A DNA stretch of 64,000 nt from Alphaproteobacteria bacterium (GTDB lineage: Bacteria; Pseudomonadota; Alphaproteobacteria; Bin95): assembly GCA_020638555.1 (NCBI GenBank), contig JACKII010000001.1, positions 682,001 to 746,000 of the forward strand, in the 5' to 3' direction. How positions within the stretch are numbered: the stretch's first letter is position 1; every line of letters begins with the position of its first letter. Positions 16,834 through 25,425 of the stretch are shown here, piece by piece. The translations under genes were made by a program, and so were the position numbers. Under the pieces are notes generated by a model, which ran no database searches, had not been told where the DNA came from, and saw only the letters and a program-made list of their open reading frames with translations.

Positions 16834-18035
16834 GGGCAGCAGGCTCCGTTGCGGGCGACGACGCGGCCCCGGCGCAGCACCAGCGAACAGGGCGGGCGCG
16901 CGACCACGGCCTCGGCGAGGCTGCCGGCGGGCAGCGCGATCAGGTTCGCGTCCAGCCCCGGCTCCGGGCCGAATGGGGCCAGGCCGAGAGCGGCGCCACC
17001 GGCGGCGGAGCACACCGCGAACGCCAGCTCCAGGTCCGGGTCGGTGCGGTAGCCCTGCTGCCAGGCGACCAGCATGGCCCGCTCCAGCATGTTGCCGTTG
17101 CCGAACGGACCCCAGCGGTCGCGGATATTGTCGGAGCCGGCGAAGACCCGGACGCCGGCCTCGCGCAGGCGCTTGACCGGCGGCATCGGCACGGCGCCGG
17201 GGGCGTGGGTGACGATGGAAACGCCGGCGGCGGCCATGCGCGCGGCGAGCGGGTCGAAATCCGCCGCCGTCATCTCGCCCAGGCAGAAGGCGTGGCTGAC
17301 CGTGACCCGGCCTGGCTCGCCCCAGTCTTCGGCGCGGTCGACGATGGCCGCCAGTTCGCGCTGTCCCTGCGGTCCCAGGTCGTGCAGGTGGATGTCGACG
17401 CCCTTGCCGTGCTTTTGGGCCAGGGCGAAGACGGTGTTCAGATGGCCGGCAAGGCTGCCGTCATAGCCTTCCGGGTCGATGCCGCCGATCAGGTCCGCGC
17501 CGTCCGCCAGCGCCCGGTCCAGCAGGTCGGCGACACCGGGAGAGCGGACCACGCCGCTTTGCGGAAAGGCGACGATCTGGAGGTGGACGCGGTCGGCATA
17601 GCGTTCGCGCAGGCGCAGCAGCGCGTGCAGGCCGTCGAGCCCGGCCTCCGGGTCGATGTCCACATGGCTGCGCACGGCGGTGGTGCCGTGGCCGATCATG
17701 GTGCGCAGCAGCGCCTCGGCCCGTTGTTCCACCGGCGGCAGGTGGGCGCGGTCGTGCTTTTCGCCCTCGATGCGGCTGGTGCGGTCGGGGCCGGCGCTGT
17801 GCGGCCGCCAGGGCAGGCCCCAGAGCGTCTTGTCCAGATGGGCGTGGCCGTCGACGAGCGCCGGCAACAGCAACTGGCCGGCCAGGTCGAGGCGCTTCGG
17901 CGGCGGTGCGTCCGCTGTCTGGTGCAGCAGGCCCGGCGGCGCGATGGCCGCGACCGTGCCGTTCCGCACCCGCAGGTCCACCAGCTGGCGGTCCGCCAGC
18001 TGGGCATTGGCAAGCACGAGGTCCGGCGCGGGCAT
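16830..18035 (-). CDS. cytosine-deaminase-like amidohydrolase
   Basis: The 401-residue protein is a metal-dependent amidohydrolase of the CodA/AtzC type. The first metal site is VDGHAHLDKTLWG near residue 62 (HxHxDK instead of plain HxH). Further sites are VDIHLHDLG, VTVSHAFCLG and the aspartate in VFAGSDNIRDRWGP, a signature of cytosine deaminases. Likely reactions are deamination of cytosine, creatinine or ammelide-type rings. It lies 17 bases after the amidase gene and overlaps the hexapeptide protein gene, forming a three-gene minus-strand operon that looks suited to degrading a small N-containing amide. The exact substrate is unknown. Confidence 0.88.
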   Translation of the reverse strand: MPAPDLVLANAQLADRQLVDLRVRNGTVAAIAPPGLLHQTADAPPPKRLDLAGQLLLPALVDGHAHLDKTLWGLPWRPHSAGPDRTSRIEGEKHDRAHLPPVEQRAEALLRTMIGHGTTAVRSHVDIDPEAGLDGLHALLRLRERYADRVHLQIVAFPQSGVVRSPGVADLLDRALADGADLIGGIDPEGYDGSLAGHLNTVFALAQKHGKGVDIHLHDLGPQGQRELAAIVDRAEDWGEPGRVTVSHAFCLGEMTAADFDPLAARMAAAGVSIVTHAPGAVPMPPVKRLREAGVRVFAGSDNIRDRWGPFGNGNMLERAMLVAWQQGYRTDPDLELAFAVCSAAGGAALGLAPFGPEPGLDANLIALPAGSLAEAVVARPPCSLVLRRGRVVARNGACCP

Positions 18036-18052
18036 GGTGCGGCCCCGCCGGC

Positions 18053-19543
18053 TCAGACGAAGGCGCCCGGCGGCGCCGTCACGATGGATTTCAGCGCCGG
18101 CACGGGCTCGCGCAGCCTGGCGAAGTCCGGCACCGGCCGGGCGGTTTCCGGGTTGGCGGCCATGGCCTGCTCCAGCGCGTGCGCGGCGGCGAGAAGCTCC
18201 GTGTCGCGGCCATAGCGGCCGACCACCTGGAAGCCGAACGGCATGCCGTTCTGGTCGGTGCCGCAGGGCAGGACGATGGACGGATGCGCACTCATGGTGA
18301 CGCCATAGGCGGTGCCCATCCAGGTGTAGTATTTGTCGAATGTCTGGCCGTTCATCTCCATCGGCGCCAGGGTCTCCCACGGGAAGGGCGACATGGGGGT
18401 GATGAGGGTGATGAACAGGTCATAGGTTTCCAGGAAACGCGCATAGCGGCGATAGTGCGCCGTGTGCTCCGCATGCGCCCAGGCGACATCGGCGAGCGAA
18501 TAGGTGGTGGCCAGCTCGTAATTGGCGCGGGTGTTCGGGCCGAGCAGGGCCGGGTCCCGGTCGTAGATCGCCTTGTAGCGCTGGGCGTAGGACAGGGCGC
18601 GGATGATGTCGAAGGCGCGGTCGAGGCCCCCCGGCTCCGGATGGGCCGCGTCGCAGGCACGGAAAAAGCCCCGGATCGCCTGGATCTTGCGCTCGAACAC
18701 CGGGCGGTAGGCGGTTTCCACCGGCGCGAAGCCCTGGTCGGCGCTGAAGGCGACCCGCAGCGAGCCGAGATCGACCCGGTCCGGGTAGAGCACCTCCTCC
18801 GGGAACAGGTCGCGCGACAGCGGGTCGGCGCCGGTCTCGCCGACCTGGGCGGCCAGCAGCAGGGCGGCGTCGGCGACGGTCCGGCCCATGGCGCCCTGCA
18901 CCGACAGCGGCGACCAGCCGAAGGCCGACTTGTCGTTCGGCACGGTGCCGGGGGTGTTGCGGAAGCCGACGACGCCGCACCAGGCCGCCGGGTTGCGCAG
19001 CGAGCCGCCGGTGTCGGAGCCCGTGGCGATCGGCATCATGTTGCAGGCGAGCGCCGCCGCCGAGCCGCCGGACGAGCCGCCGGCGGTCTTCATCGGGTCG
19101 AACGGGTTGCCGGTCGCGCCCCAGACCGGGTTGCGGGTGTTGGAGCCGGAGCCGAATTCCGGCGTGTTGGTCTTGCAGAACAGGTTGGCGCCGGCGCCCC
19201 GCACCTGGCCCACCATGAACTCGTCGGCGGCGGGGATGTCGTCCTTGTGCAAGGGCGAGCCGGACGTGGTGAGCAGGCCGGCGGTGGCGTTCAGGTCCTT
19301 GACGCCGCAGGGCAGGCCGTGCAGCAGGCCCAGTTCCTCGCCGGCCATGACCGCGGCCTCGTCCCGCTTCGCCTGGGCGCGGGCGCTCTCGAAGTCGGTG
19401 GCGCAGATGCAGTTGACCGCCGGGTTGAAGGCCTCGATCTGGGCGATATAGGCGTCCAGAACCTCCACCGGCGAGACCTGTTTGCTGCCGATCATGCGGC
19501 GCAATTCGACGGCGGACGTGCGGACGAGATCGGAGGGCGCCAT
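18053..19543 (-). CDS. amidase signature family protein
   Basis: The 496-residue protein carries the complete Ser-cisSer-Lys triad of amidase-signature enzymes: Lys in HGLPCGVKDLNAT (about 85), cis-Ser in KTAGGSSGGSAAALA (about 160), and the nucleophile in GSDTGGSLRNPAAW (about 184). Family members hydrolyse amides to acid and ammonia in the cytoplasm; GatA is unlikely because no gatC/gatB neighbours exist and motifs diverge from it. The ATG at 19543 follows AAGGA. It is the first gene of the operon with the amidohydrolase and gamma-CA-like genes, and is divergent from the inositol-phosphatase-like gene. Confidence 0.92.
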   Translation of the reverse strand: MAPSDLVRTSAVELRRMIGSKQVSPVEVLDAYIAQIEAFNPAVNCICATDFESARAQAKRDEAAVMAGEELGLLHGLPCGVKDLNATAGLLTTSGSPLHKDDIPAADEFMVGQVRGAGANLFCKTNTPEFGSGSNTRNPVWGATGNPFDPMKTAGGSSGGSAAALACNMMPIATGSDTGGSLRNPAAWCGVVGFRNTPGTVPNDKSAFGWSPLSVQGAMGRTVADAALLLAAQVGETGADPLSRDLFPEEVLYPDRVDLGSLRVAFSADQGFAPVETAYRPVFERKIQAIRGFFRACDAAHPEPGGLDRAFDIIRALSYAQRYKAIYDRDPALLGPNTRANYELATTYSLADVAWAHAEHTAHYRRYARFLETYDLFITLITPMSPFPWETLAPMEMNGQTFDKYYTWMGTAYGVTMSAHPSIVLPCGTDQNGMPFGFQVVGRYGRDTELLAAAHALEQAMAANPETARPVPDFARLREPVPALKSIVTAPPGAFV

Positions 19544-19647
19544 GGTGCAATCCTTCGGTGGCTGGCTATAAGGAGCCGGTGCAATGCAGCGCGTCCGGCG
19601 CCCGGCGTCAATGTCCGATCTCAGTCCGCGAGAACGAGGTGTTTTCC

Positions 19648-20451
19648 ATGATCGATTCCCAGGTCGTTGCGGCCGCGACCGCGGCGGTGCGCGAGGCCGG
19701 CGCGCTGGCTCTGACGGAACGGGCCCAAGGGCTCGCGGTGGAGGCCAAGGCGCGGCAGGACTTCGTCACCCAGGCCGACCGGGCGGTGGAGCGGCTGCTG
19801 CGCGAGCGGCTGCCGGCGCTGCTGCCCGGCTCCGAGGTGCTGGGCGAGGAAGAGGGTGGCGCGGTCGCGGCCGACCGGCTCTGGGTGGTCGACCCGATCG
19901 ACGGCACCACCAACTATATCCGCGGCCTGCCGCACTGGTGCGTGTCGGTCGCGCTGCTGGAGCGGGGCGCGTTGCGGCTGGGCCTGGTCTATGCGCCGGA
20001 ATTGGACTGGCTCTACCGCGCCGAGGCTGGAAAGGGGGCCATGCGCAACGGCGAGCCGCTGCGGCGCGTGCCGGTGGCGGCGGACGAGGCGCTGCTCGAC
20101 CTCGGCCAGTCGCGGCGGCAGACGCCGGCGGCGTTCGGCGCGCTGATCGCCGGCCTGCGCGAGCAGGGGCTGCAATACCGGGTCATCGGCTCGGCAGCGC
20201 TGGGGCTCGCCATGGCGGCGAGCGGCGAGGTGGACGGCTTCTGCGAGGGCCATCTCTGGCCCTGGGACGTGCTGGCCGGCCTGCTGATCGCGCACGAGGC
20301 CGGCTGTTATGTCAGCGAGTATCTGGAGGGTGACGCCATGCGCTATGGCAATGCGGTGCTGGCGGCCGCGCCGGGCATCGAGGAGGCGGTGTTGCGGGCG
20401 GCGGACGGCGCGCTGGCGGACTCGCTGCCGCGGTGGCTGCCGCCCGCCTGA
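19648..20451 (+). CDS. inositol monophosphatase family protein
   Basis: The 267-residue protein shows the Mg-dependent, Li-sensitive phosphatase motifs: VLGEEEGG (about 67-74), WVVDPIDGTTNYIRGLPH (about 86-103) and the C-terminal HLWPWDVLAGLLIAHEAG (about 200-220). Members dephosphorylate inositol phosphate, histidinol phosphate or nucleotide phosphates; the sequence does not settle which. The ATG at 19648 follows GAGG and yields the usual N-terminus, so the longer reading from 19558 is rejected. A second member of the superfamily, CysQ, is at 40352. The next gene follows by 56 bases. Confidence 0.92.
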   Translation: MIDSQVVAAATAAVREAGALALTERAQGLAVEAKARQDFVTQADRAVERLLRERLPALLPGSEVLGEEEGGAVAADRLWVVDPIDGTTNYIRGLPHWCVSVALLERGALRLGLVYAPELDWLYRAEAGKGAMRNGEPLRRVPVAADEALLDLGQSRRQTPAAFGALIAGLREQGLQYRVIGSAALGLAMAASGEVDGFCEGHLWPWDVLAGLLIAHEAGCYVSEYLEGDAMRYGNAVLAAAPGIEEAVLRAADGALADSLPRWLPPA

Positions 20452-20507
20452 CCTTGGTGCGCATTCCCGGCTTTGCCTGGCGCGAGGCCGAGGCTAGACT
20501 GGCGCGC

Positions 20508-20873
20508 ATGAGCAGCGACGACACCCCCCGCCAGCCCCTTTCGCCCGACCGGTCGCGACCGGTGGAGCGGAGCGTGGCCGACCTGGGCGGCCTGCCCGAT
20601 GCCGGGCCGGTCGTCCGCGAAGAGTACGAAGCGACCCTGAAGGACAAGCGCATCGATGCCATGAGCATGCTGTTGCGCCGGGTCGACGACCGCCTGACCT
20701 CCGACACCTCGCGCCGGGCGCAGGAGGAGCTGGAGGAGCCGGTCTACGACACGATCCACTATTACGACCGCTGGCTGCTGGCCATGCGCACCAACCTGCT
20801 TAATCTCGGCTATGTGACCGAGGACGAGATCGCGGCGAAGATCGCGGAGATCAAGGCGCGCCAGGGCAGTTGA
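20508..20873 (+). CDS. small nitrile-hydratase-beta-like protein
   Basis: The 121-residue protein has a disordered, charged N-terminus (to about 55) and a C-terminal helical segment, YDTIHYYDRWLLAMRTNLLN followed by LGYVTEDEIAAKI. It resembles the N-terminal segment of nitrile hydratase or thiocyanate hydrolase beta-type subunits (YYERWL...GLVT..EL). There is no metal-binding alpha subunit (CxxCSC) in the window, so a nitrile hydratase activity is not supported. It could be a stand-alone member or a remnant. It follows the inositol-phosphatase-like gene on the same strand. Confidence 0.6.
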   Translation: MSSDDTPRQPLSPDRSRPVERSVADLGGLPDAGPVVREEYEATLKDKRIDAMSMLLRRVDDRLTSDTSRRAQEELEEPVYDTIHYYDRWLLAMRTNLLNLGYVTEDEIAAKIAEIKARQGS

Positions 20874-20908
20874 AGGGGCGAGTCAACGCCTTGTCCCATC
20901 CCTCTCGG

Positions 20909-21013
20909 CGTCATTGCGAGCCCGCGCAGCGGGCGAAGCAATCCCGCCCGCCGCCGGCACAAGCCGAAGCCAAACCTGGATGGCTTCGTCGCCTTCGGCT
21001 TCTCGCAATGACG
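20909..21013. repeat. 105-bp inverted-repeat element (CGTCATTGCGAG family)
   Basis: The element starts CGTCATTGCGAG (20909-20920) and ends with its exact reverse complement CTCGCAATGACG (21002-21013). Inside, CGAAGCAATCC and GGATGGCTTCG-type blocks also face each other. It fills the 208-base gap between convergent genes and has no coding content. Related copies are at 29148-29472. Such elements are known as dispersed palindromic repeats in many alphaproteobacteria (general knowledge). Confidence 0.85.
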
Positions 21014-21081
21014 GCGAGGGGAGCCGGGTAGGTGGGGAAATCGCAAGGCGGCCCCGCCGCGGTCCCGATGCGCAAGCGGCG

Positions 21082-21522
21082 CTATCGTTTCGGGATCTGG
21101 CCGCGGGCCAGTTCGTCGGCGCGTTCGTTCTCGGCGTGGCCGGCATGGCCCTTGACCCACTCCCAGGCGATCCGGTGCGCCGCCGCCGCGCGGTCGAGCC
21201 GTTCCCACAGGTCCTGGTTCTTTACCGGCTTCTTGCCGGCGGTGCGCCAGCCATTCGCCTTCCAGCGCGGCAGCCACTGGGTGATGCCGTTCTTCACATA
21301 GGCGCTGTCGGTGACGAGGCGCACCGGGCTCGGCCGTTTCAGCGCCTCCAGCGCGGCGATCACCGCCATCAGTTCCATGCGGTTGTTGGTGGTCTCGGCC
21401 TCGCTGCCGGCCAGTTCCTTCTCGTGGCCGCCATAGCGCAGCAATGCGCCCCAGCCGCCCGGCCCCGGATTGCCGGAGCAGGCGCCGTCGGTGAAGATCT
21501 CGACCACCTTGCCTTCGCTCAC
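21082..21522 (-). CDS. rnhA: ribonuclease HI
   Basis: The 146-residue protein is a typical RNase HI, which cuts RNA in RNA-DNA hybrids. The active-site acids are seen in EIFTDGACSGNPGPGGWG, NNRMELMAV and VTDSAYV, and the handle region in WRTAGKKPVKNQDLW. The GTG at 21522 is preferred: it follows GAGGG and gives the family's usual MSEGKVVEIFTDGAC start. An ATG at 21549 would add nine residues and overlap thrB by 14 bases. The order ispH, thrB, rnhA is a conserved alphaproteobacterial neighbourhood. Confidence 0.94.
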   Translation of the reverse strand: MSEGKVVEIFTDGACSGNPGPGGWGALLRYGGHEKELAGSEAETTNNRMELMAVIAALEALKRPSPVRLVTDSAYVKNGITQWLPRWKANGWRTAGKKPVKNQDLWERLDRAAAAHRIAWEWVKGHAGHAENERADELARGQIPKR

Positions 21523-21535
21523 GCTGCCGCCGCCC

Positions 21536-22498
21536 TCAGTCGAGGCCATAGGCACCCGGCCCGGCAATGCCGCGGTGGAAGCGCAGCCGCTGCCAGTATT
21601 CCAGCGGGTCCTTCGGCACCACCAGCGCGCCTTCGGGATGGTTCAGCCAGTCATAAAGGCGCGTCAGCAGGAAGCGCAGGCAGGCGCCCCGGGCCAAGAG
21701 CGGCAGCGCGTCGCGCTCCGCCGGCGCCAGCGGCCGCACGCTCTCATAGGCCGCCAGCAAGGCGCGGGTCTTGGTGATGTTCAGGCTGTTGTCGCGCTCG
21801 AAACACCAGGCGTTCAGGCAGATGGCGATGTCATAGGCGAAGGCGTCGTTGCAGGCGAAATAGAAGTCGATCAGGCCCGAGAGCTTGTCGCCGATGAAGA
21901 ACACGTTGTCGGGGAACAGGTCCGCGTGGATCACGCCCTGCGGCAGGGTCTCCGGCCAGTGGGCGGCGAGGTCGGCGAATTCGGCCTCCAGGTCCTCGCC
22001 CAGGCCTTCCTTCACCTCGTGGGCGCGCGCAACCGTGGCGTCCAGCAGCCAGCGCCAGCCGGCAACGGACAGGTCGTTCGGGCGGCGGATGGAGAAATCG
22101 GCGCCGGCCAGATGGAAGCGCGCCAGCGCCCGGCCCAGTTCCGCGCAATGGACGACGCGGGGCCGTTGCGGCGACATGCCCTTCAGGAACGAGATCACCG
22201 CCGCCGGCCGGTCGTTCAGGCGGCCGAGCGCCCGGCCGCTCTGGGCGTGGATCGGCGTCGGGCAGGGCAGGCCGGCCTCCGCCAGGTGGTCCATCAGGCC
22301 GATGAAGAAGGGCAGGTCGGCCGGATCGACGCGCTTTTCATAGAGGGTGAGGATGAAGCGCCCGCGCTCGGTCTCCAGGAAGAAGTTCGAGTTCTCGACC
22401 CCTTCGGCAATGCCCTTGAACGCAATGACGTCGCCGAGGTCGTAGTCGGCGAGGAATTGCAGCAGGTCGTCTTGTTCGACAGGCGTGTAGACCGCCAA
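21536..22498 (-). CDS. thrB: homoserine kinase (ThrB2 type)
   Basis: The 320-residue protein is the aminoglycoside-phosphotransferase-fold homoserine kinase of alphaproteobacteria, not the GHMP type. It makes O-phosphohomoserine for threonine synthesis. Motifs are FKGIAEGVENSNFFLET (nucleotide loop), GVIHADLFPDNVFF (catalytic loop, about 188-201) and GLIDFYFACNDAFAYD (metal aspartate). The first codon appears to be TTG at 22498 (MAVYTPVEQDDL), with no strong ribosome site, which is unusual but fits the family N-terminus. It lies 84 bases after ispH. Confidence 0.94.
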   Translation of the reverse strand: MAVYTPVEQDDLLQFLADYDLGDVIAFKGIAEGVENSNFFLETERGRFILTLYEKRVDPADLPFFIGLMDHLAEAGLPCPTPIHAQSGRALGRLNDRPAAVISFLKGMSPQRPRVVHCAELGRALARFHLAGADFSIRRPNDLSVAGWRWLLDATVARAHEVKEGLGEDLEAEFADLAAHWPETLPQGVIHADLFPDNVFFIGDKLSGLIDFYFACNDAFAYDIAICLNAWCFERDNSLNITKTRALLAAYESVRPLAPAERDALPLLARGACLRFLLTRLYDWLNHPEGALVVPKDPLEYWQRLRFHRGIAGPGAYGLD

Positions 22499-22582
22499 GG
22501 GGCACCGTGATGGGTTGGATCGGGCTGGAACTCCGCCAAATCGCCCCAGCTATCGCCCGAAGTCAAGCGAGGTGTGGCGCCA

Positions 22583-23533
22583 TCATGTCACGAGCAGGCG
22601 CGGCAGCTTGAATTCGATGTTCTCGACCGCGGTTTCCACCGGCTCGACCGTGAGGGCGTAGCGGGATTCGAGCGCGGCCGTGACCTCGCGCACCAGGCTT
22701 TCCGGCGCCGATGCGCCGGCCGAGAGCGCCAGCACGCGCACGCCGTCGAGCCAGGCCCAGTCGATATCGGCGGCCCGGTCGACCAGCAAGGCGCGTTCGC
22801 AACCGGCCTGCCGCGCCACCTCCACCAGCCGGTTCGAGTTGGAGGAGTTGGGCGAGCCGATCACCAGCAGCGCGTCGGCCCGTGCCGCCGCCGCCTTCAC
22901 CGCCTGCTGGCGGTTGGTGGTGGCATAGCAGATGTCCTCCTGCTTCGGCCCGTGGATGGCCGGGAAGCGGCGACGCAGCACGGCGACGATGGCGGCGGTG
23001 TCGTCGACCGAGAGCGTGGTCTGGGTGACATAGGCGAGGCCGCTGGCGCCGGGCGGCGGCTGCACTCGCTCGGCATCGGCCACGGTTTCCACCAGGGTGA
23101 CGGCGCCCGCCGGCACCTGGCCCATGGTGCCGACCACCTCCGGATGGCCGGCATGGCCGATCAGCAGCAGGTGGCGGCCCTCGCGTCCGAATTGCCGCTC
23201 GGCCTCGCGGTGGACCTTGCTCACCAGCGGGCAGGTGGCGTCGACATAGACGAGCTTGCGCCGGCCCGCCTCCGCCGGCACCGATTTCGGCACGCCATGG
23301 GCCGAGAAGATCACCGGGGCGTCGTCCGGCACCTGGTCCAGTTCGTCGACGAAGACGGCGCCCTTGGCCCGCAGCGATTCGACCACATAGCGGTTGTGGA
23401 CGATTTCGTGGCGGACATAGACCGGCGGCCCCCATTTTTCCAGCGCGCGCTCGACGATCAGGATGGCGCGTTCCACGCCCGCGCAGAAGCCGCGCGGGGC
23501 GGCGAGAAGAAGGGTGAGGGCGGGTTTCGTCAT
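22583..23533 (-). CDS. ispH: 4-hydroxy-3-methylbut-2-enyl diphosphate reductase
   Basis: The 316-residue protein is IspH (LytB), the last enzyme of the MEP pathway, reducing HMBPP to IPP and DMAPP with a 4Fe-4S cluster. The three cluster cysteines are in APRGFCAGVERAI (about 17), VDATCPLVSKVH (about 100) and DICYATTNRQQAV (about 195). The substrate motif GSPNSSNSNRL follows. Length is standard and the ATG at 23533 gives MTKPALTLLLAAPRGFCAG. It is the first gene of the minus-strand ispH-thrB-rnhA group and is divergent from the lipoprotein gene. Confidence 0.97.
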   Translation of the reverse strand: MTKPALTLLLAAPRGFCAGVERAILIVERALEKWGPPVYVRHEIVHNRYVVESLRAKGAVFVDELDQVPDDAPVIFSAHGVPKSVPAEAGRRKLVYVDATCPLVSKVHREAERQFGREGRHLLLIGHAGHPEVVGTMGQVPAGAVTLVETVADAERVQPPPGASGLAYVTQTTLSVDDTAAIVAVLRRRFPAIHGPKQEDICYATTNRQQAVKAAAARADALLVIGSPNSSNSNRLVEVARQAGCERALLVDRAADIDWAWLDGVRVLALSAGASAPESLVREVTAALESRYALTVEPVETAVENIEFKLPRLLVT

Positions 23534-23654
23534 GGGCGCTGGCTCGTCGCGTGAAGGGGCCGCATCCGCGAACGCTTGCCGCGGCCGCCGGGAAGCCTAT
23601 GCTCGTGCCAGTATGGCACAGAACCGTCTAGCATGTTCCCCCTGTGAGAGGCCA

Positions 23655-24209
23655 ATGTCCCGAGTTCGCACCCTTCGTCGCGCCCTGTTCCCGGGCCTGG
23701 CCGGAATCGCCCTTCTAGCAGCCGGCGGTTGCAGCTTGGTCAACGGGCCGAAGCCGGAACCGACCGCCTGTCCGACCTATGGCATGTTGCGCGACGGCGC
23801 CAGCTTCACCCGCTATCGCGCGGGCGCGCCGCCGGACCCGACCAATGTGGAACTGGCGGCCCAGATCGTGGACGTGAGCGCCGGCTGCGTCCTGCAACCC
23901 GAGCCGCGGCAGATCGAGATGACGCTGGGGCTGCGGGTGCTGGCGACGCGGGGACCGGCGGCCGGTGCCGCCGAGCAGCGGCTGGCCTATATCGTTGCGG
24001 TGACGGACGCGAACAACACCTTCCTGAACCGGCAGGTCTATCCGCTGGCCGCCACCTTCACCGGCAATTCGCGGCAGGCCGGGTTCGAAGAGGTGCTGAA
24101 CCTGAACTTCCCGCTGGCGGAGAAGCAGTCCGCCAACGATTTCCGGGTCTATGTGAGCCTGCAACTGACGCCGGACGAACTGAAGGCGGTCGAGGCCCAA
24201 AAGCAATAG
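23655..24209 (+). CDS. putative outer-membrane lipoprotein
   Basis: The 184-residue protein has a lipoprotein signal: RTLRRALFPGLAGIALL followed by the lipobox LAAGGC, with Cys25 or close to it as the lipidated residue. Ser at +2 predicts outer-membrane sorting. The mature domain (about 35-180) is beta-rich with PDPTNVELAAQIVDVSAGC and EIVEMTLGLRVLA-like strands and a hydrophilic tail. I do not recognise a named family. The ATG at 23655 follows GAGAGG; an in-frame upstream extension to 23463 would bury the signal. It is convergent with the acyl-CoA dehydrogenase gene. Confidence 0.75.
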   Translation: MSRVRTLRRALFPGLAGIALLAAGGCSLVNGPKPEPTACPTYGMLRDGASFTRYRAGAPPDPTNVELAAQIVDVSAGCVLQPEPRQIEMTLGLRVLATRGPAAGAAEQRLAYIVAVTDANNTFLNRQVYPLAATFTGNSRQAGFEEVLNLNFPLAEKQSANDFRVYVSLQLTPDELKAVEAQKQ

Positions 24210-24245
24210 GCGCACACGCCGTCGTCGCCCGCCGGCGACGGCTGC

Positions 24246-25391
24246 CTACAGCGACTTCCGCATCTGTTTGGCGATGATCTGCAGCATGACCTCGTTGGCG
24301 CCGCCGCCGATGGGGGCGAGCTTGGAGTCGCGGTAGATGCGGCTGATGCGGTTTTCGTGCATGAAGCCCTGGCCACCCCAGAAGCGCAGGCAGTCGCCGG
24401 GAATGGTCTCGGACATGCGGCCGATCTTGTATTTCGCCATGCTCGCGAGCTGGGTCACGTTCTCGCCGGCCACATAGCGCTCCACCGCCTGGTGCAGCAG
24501 CGCGCGGGTGGCGGTGACCTCGGTCTGCATCTCGGCCAGGTGATAGGCGACCCACTGGTTGTCGAGGATGGAATGGCCGAAGGCCTGGCGCTGGCTGGTA
24601 TACTCGAGCGTGATGCGGATGCAGTCCTCCAGCACGCCCAGCGAGCGGGCGACGACATAGAGGCGTTCCTCCTGGAACTGCTCCATCTGGTAGAGGAAGC
24701 CCTTGTTTTCCTCGCCGATGCGGTTGGCGACCGGCACGCGCACGTCGTCGAAGAAGATCTGCGCCGTGTCGGAGGAATGCAGGCCCAGCTTTTTCAGCTT
24801 GGTGCGGCTGATGCCGGGGGTGTCGAGCGGCACGACGATCAGCGACTTGTTGCGGTGCGGCCCGCCCTCCTGGGCCGTGTTGGCCAGCAGGCAGATCCAG
24901 TCCGCCTGCATGCCGTTCGAGATCCACATCTTCGAGCCGTTGATGACATAGTCGTCGCCGTCGCGCCGGGCGAAGGTCTTGACCGAGGCCACGTCGGAGC
25001 CGGAGCCGATCTCGGATACGCCGATGGCGCCCAGCAGGTCGCCGGCGATGGAGGGGCGGAGCCATGCCTCGCGCAGTTCGTCCGAGCCGTATTTGGCCAG
25101 CGCCGGCGTGCACATGTTCATCTGCACGCCGACGGAGGTGGAGACGCCGTTCGCCGCGATATGGCCCATCTCCTCGGCCGCGACGATCTCGTAGGAATAG
25201 TCGAGGCCGAGGCCGCCGTATTCCGGCGGCCGGGAAATGCCGAGCAGGCCGGCCTCGCCCAGGATCTTGATGACCTGGTGCGCGGGATACTGCCCCGCCT
25301 CCTCCCATTCGTCGACGAATGGGTTGATGTGGGTGTCGACGATGCGTTTGGCGGTGCGGCGGAGTTCGTCGTGTTCGTGGGTGAACAGCAT
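24246..25391 (-). CDS. acyl-CoA dehydrogenase family protein
   Basis: The 381-residue protein is a full-length FAD acyl-CoA dehydrogenase: N-terminal helical domain (to about 120), a beta domain with IGVSEIGSGSDVASVKT and WISNGMQADW, and a C-terminal domain with FWGGQGFMHENRISR and IGGGANEVMLQII. It would oxidise an acyl-CoA to the enoyl-CoA and pass electrons to ETF. Chain-length preference is not readable. The ATG at 25391 gives the normal MLFTHEHDELRR start; the 25451 start adds 20 residues. It is the last gene of a minus-strand group behind PPK2 and the 3-hydroxyisobutyrate-dehydrogenase-like gene. Confidence 0.9.
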   Translation of the reverse strand: MLFTHEHDELRRTAKRIVDTHINPFVDEWEEAGQYPAHQVIKILGEAGLLGISRPPEYGGLGLDYSYEIVAAEEMGHIAANGVSTSVGVQMNMCTPALAKYGSDELREAWLRPSIAGDLLGAIGVSEIGSGSDVASVKTFARRDGDDYVINGSKMWISNGMQADWICLLANTAQEGGPHRNKSLIVVPLDTPGISRTKLKKLGLHSSDTAQIFFDDVRVPVANRIGEENKGFLYQMEQFQEERLYVVARSLGVLEDCIRITLEYTSQRQAFGHSILDNQWVAYHLAEMQTEVTATRALLHQAVERYVAGENVTQLASMAKYKIGRMSETIPGDCLRFWGGQGFMHENRISRIYRDSKLAPIGGGANEVMLQIIAKQMRKSL

Positions 25392-25425
25392 GGGGCGGGC
25401 CTTGGGCAGGAAAAAATCGGGGCGG

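Noticed and set aside
20508..20873. Functional nitrile hydratase
   Set aside because: No alpha subunit with CxxCSC and no nitrilase partner; only a partial resemblance.
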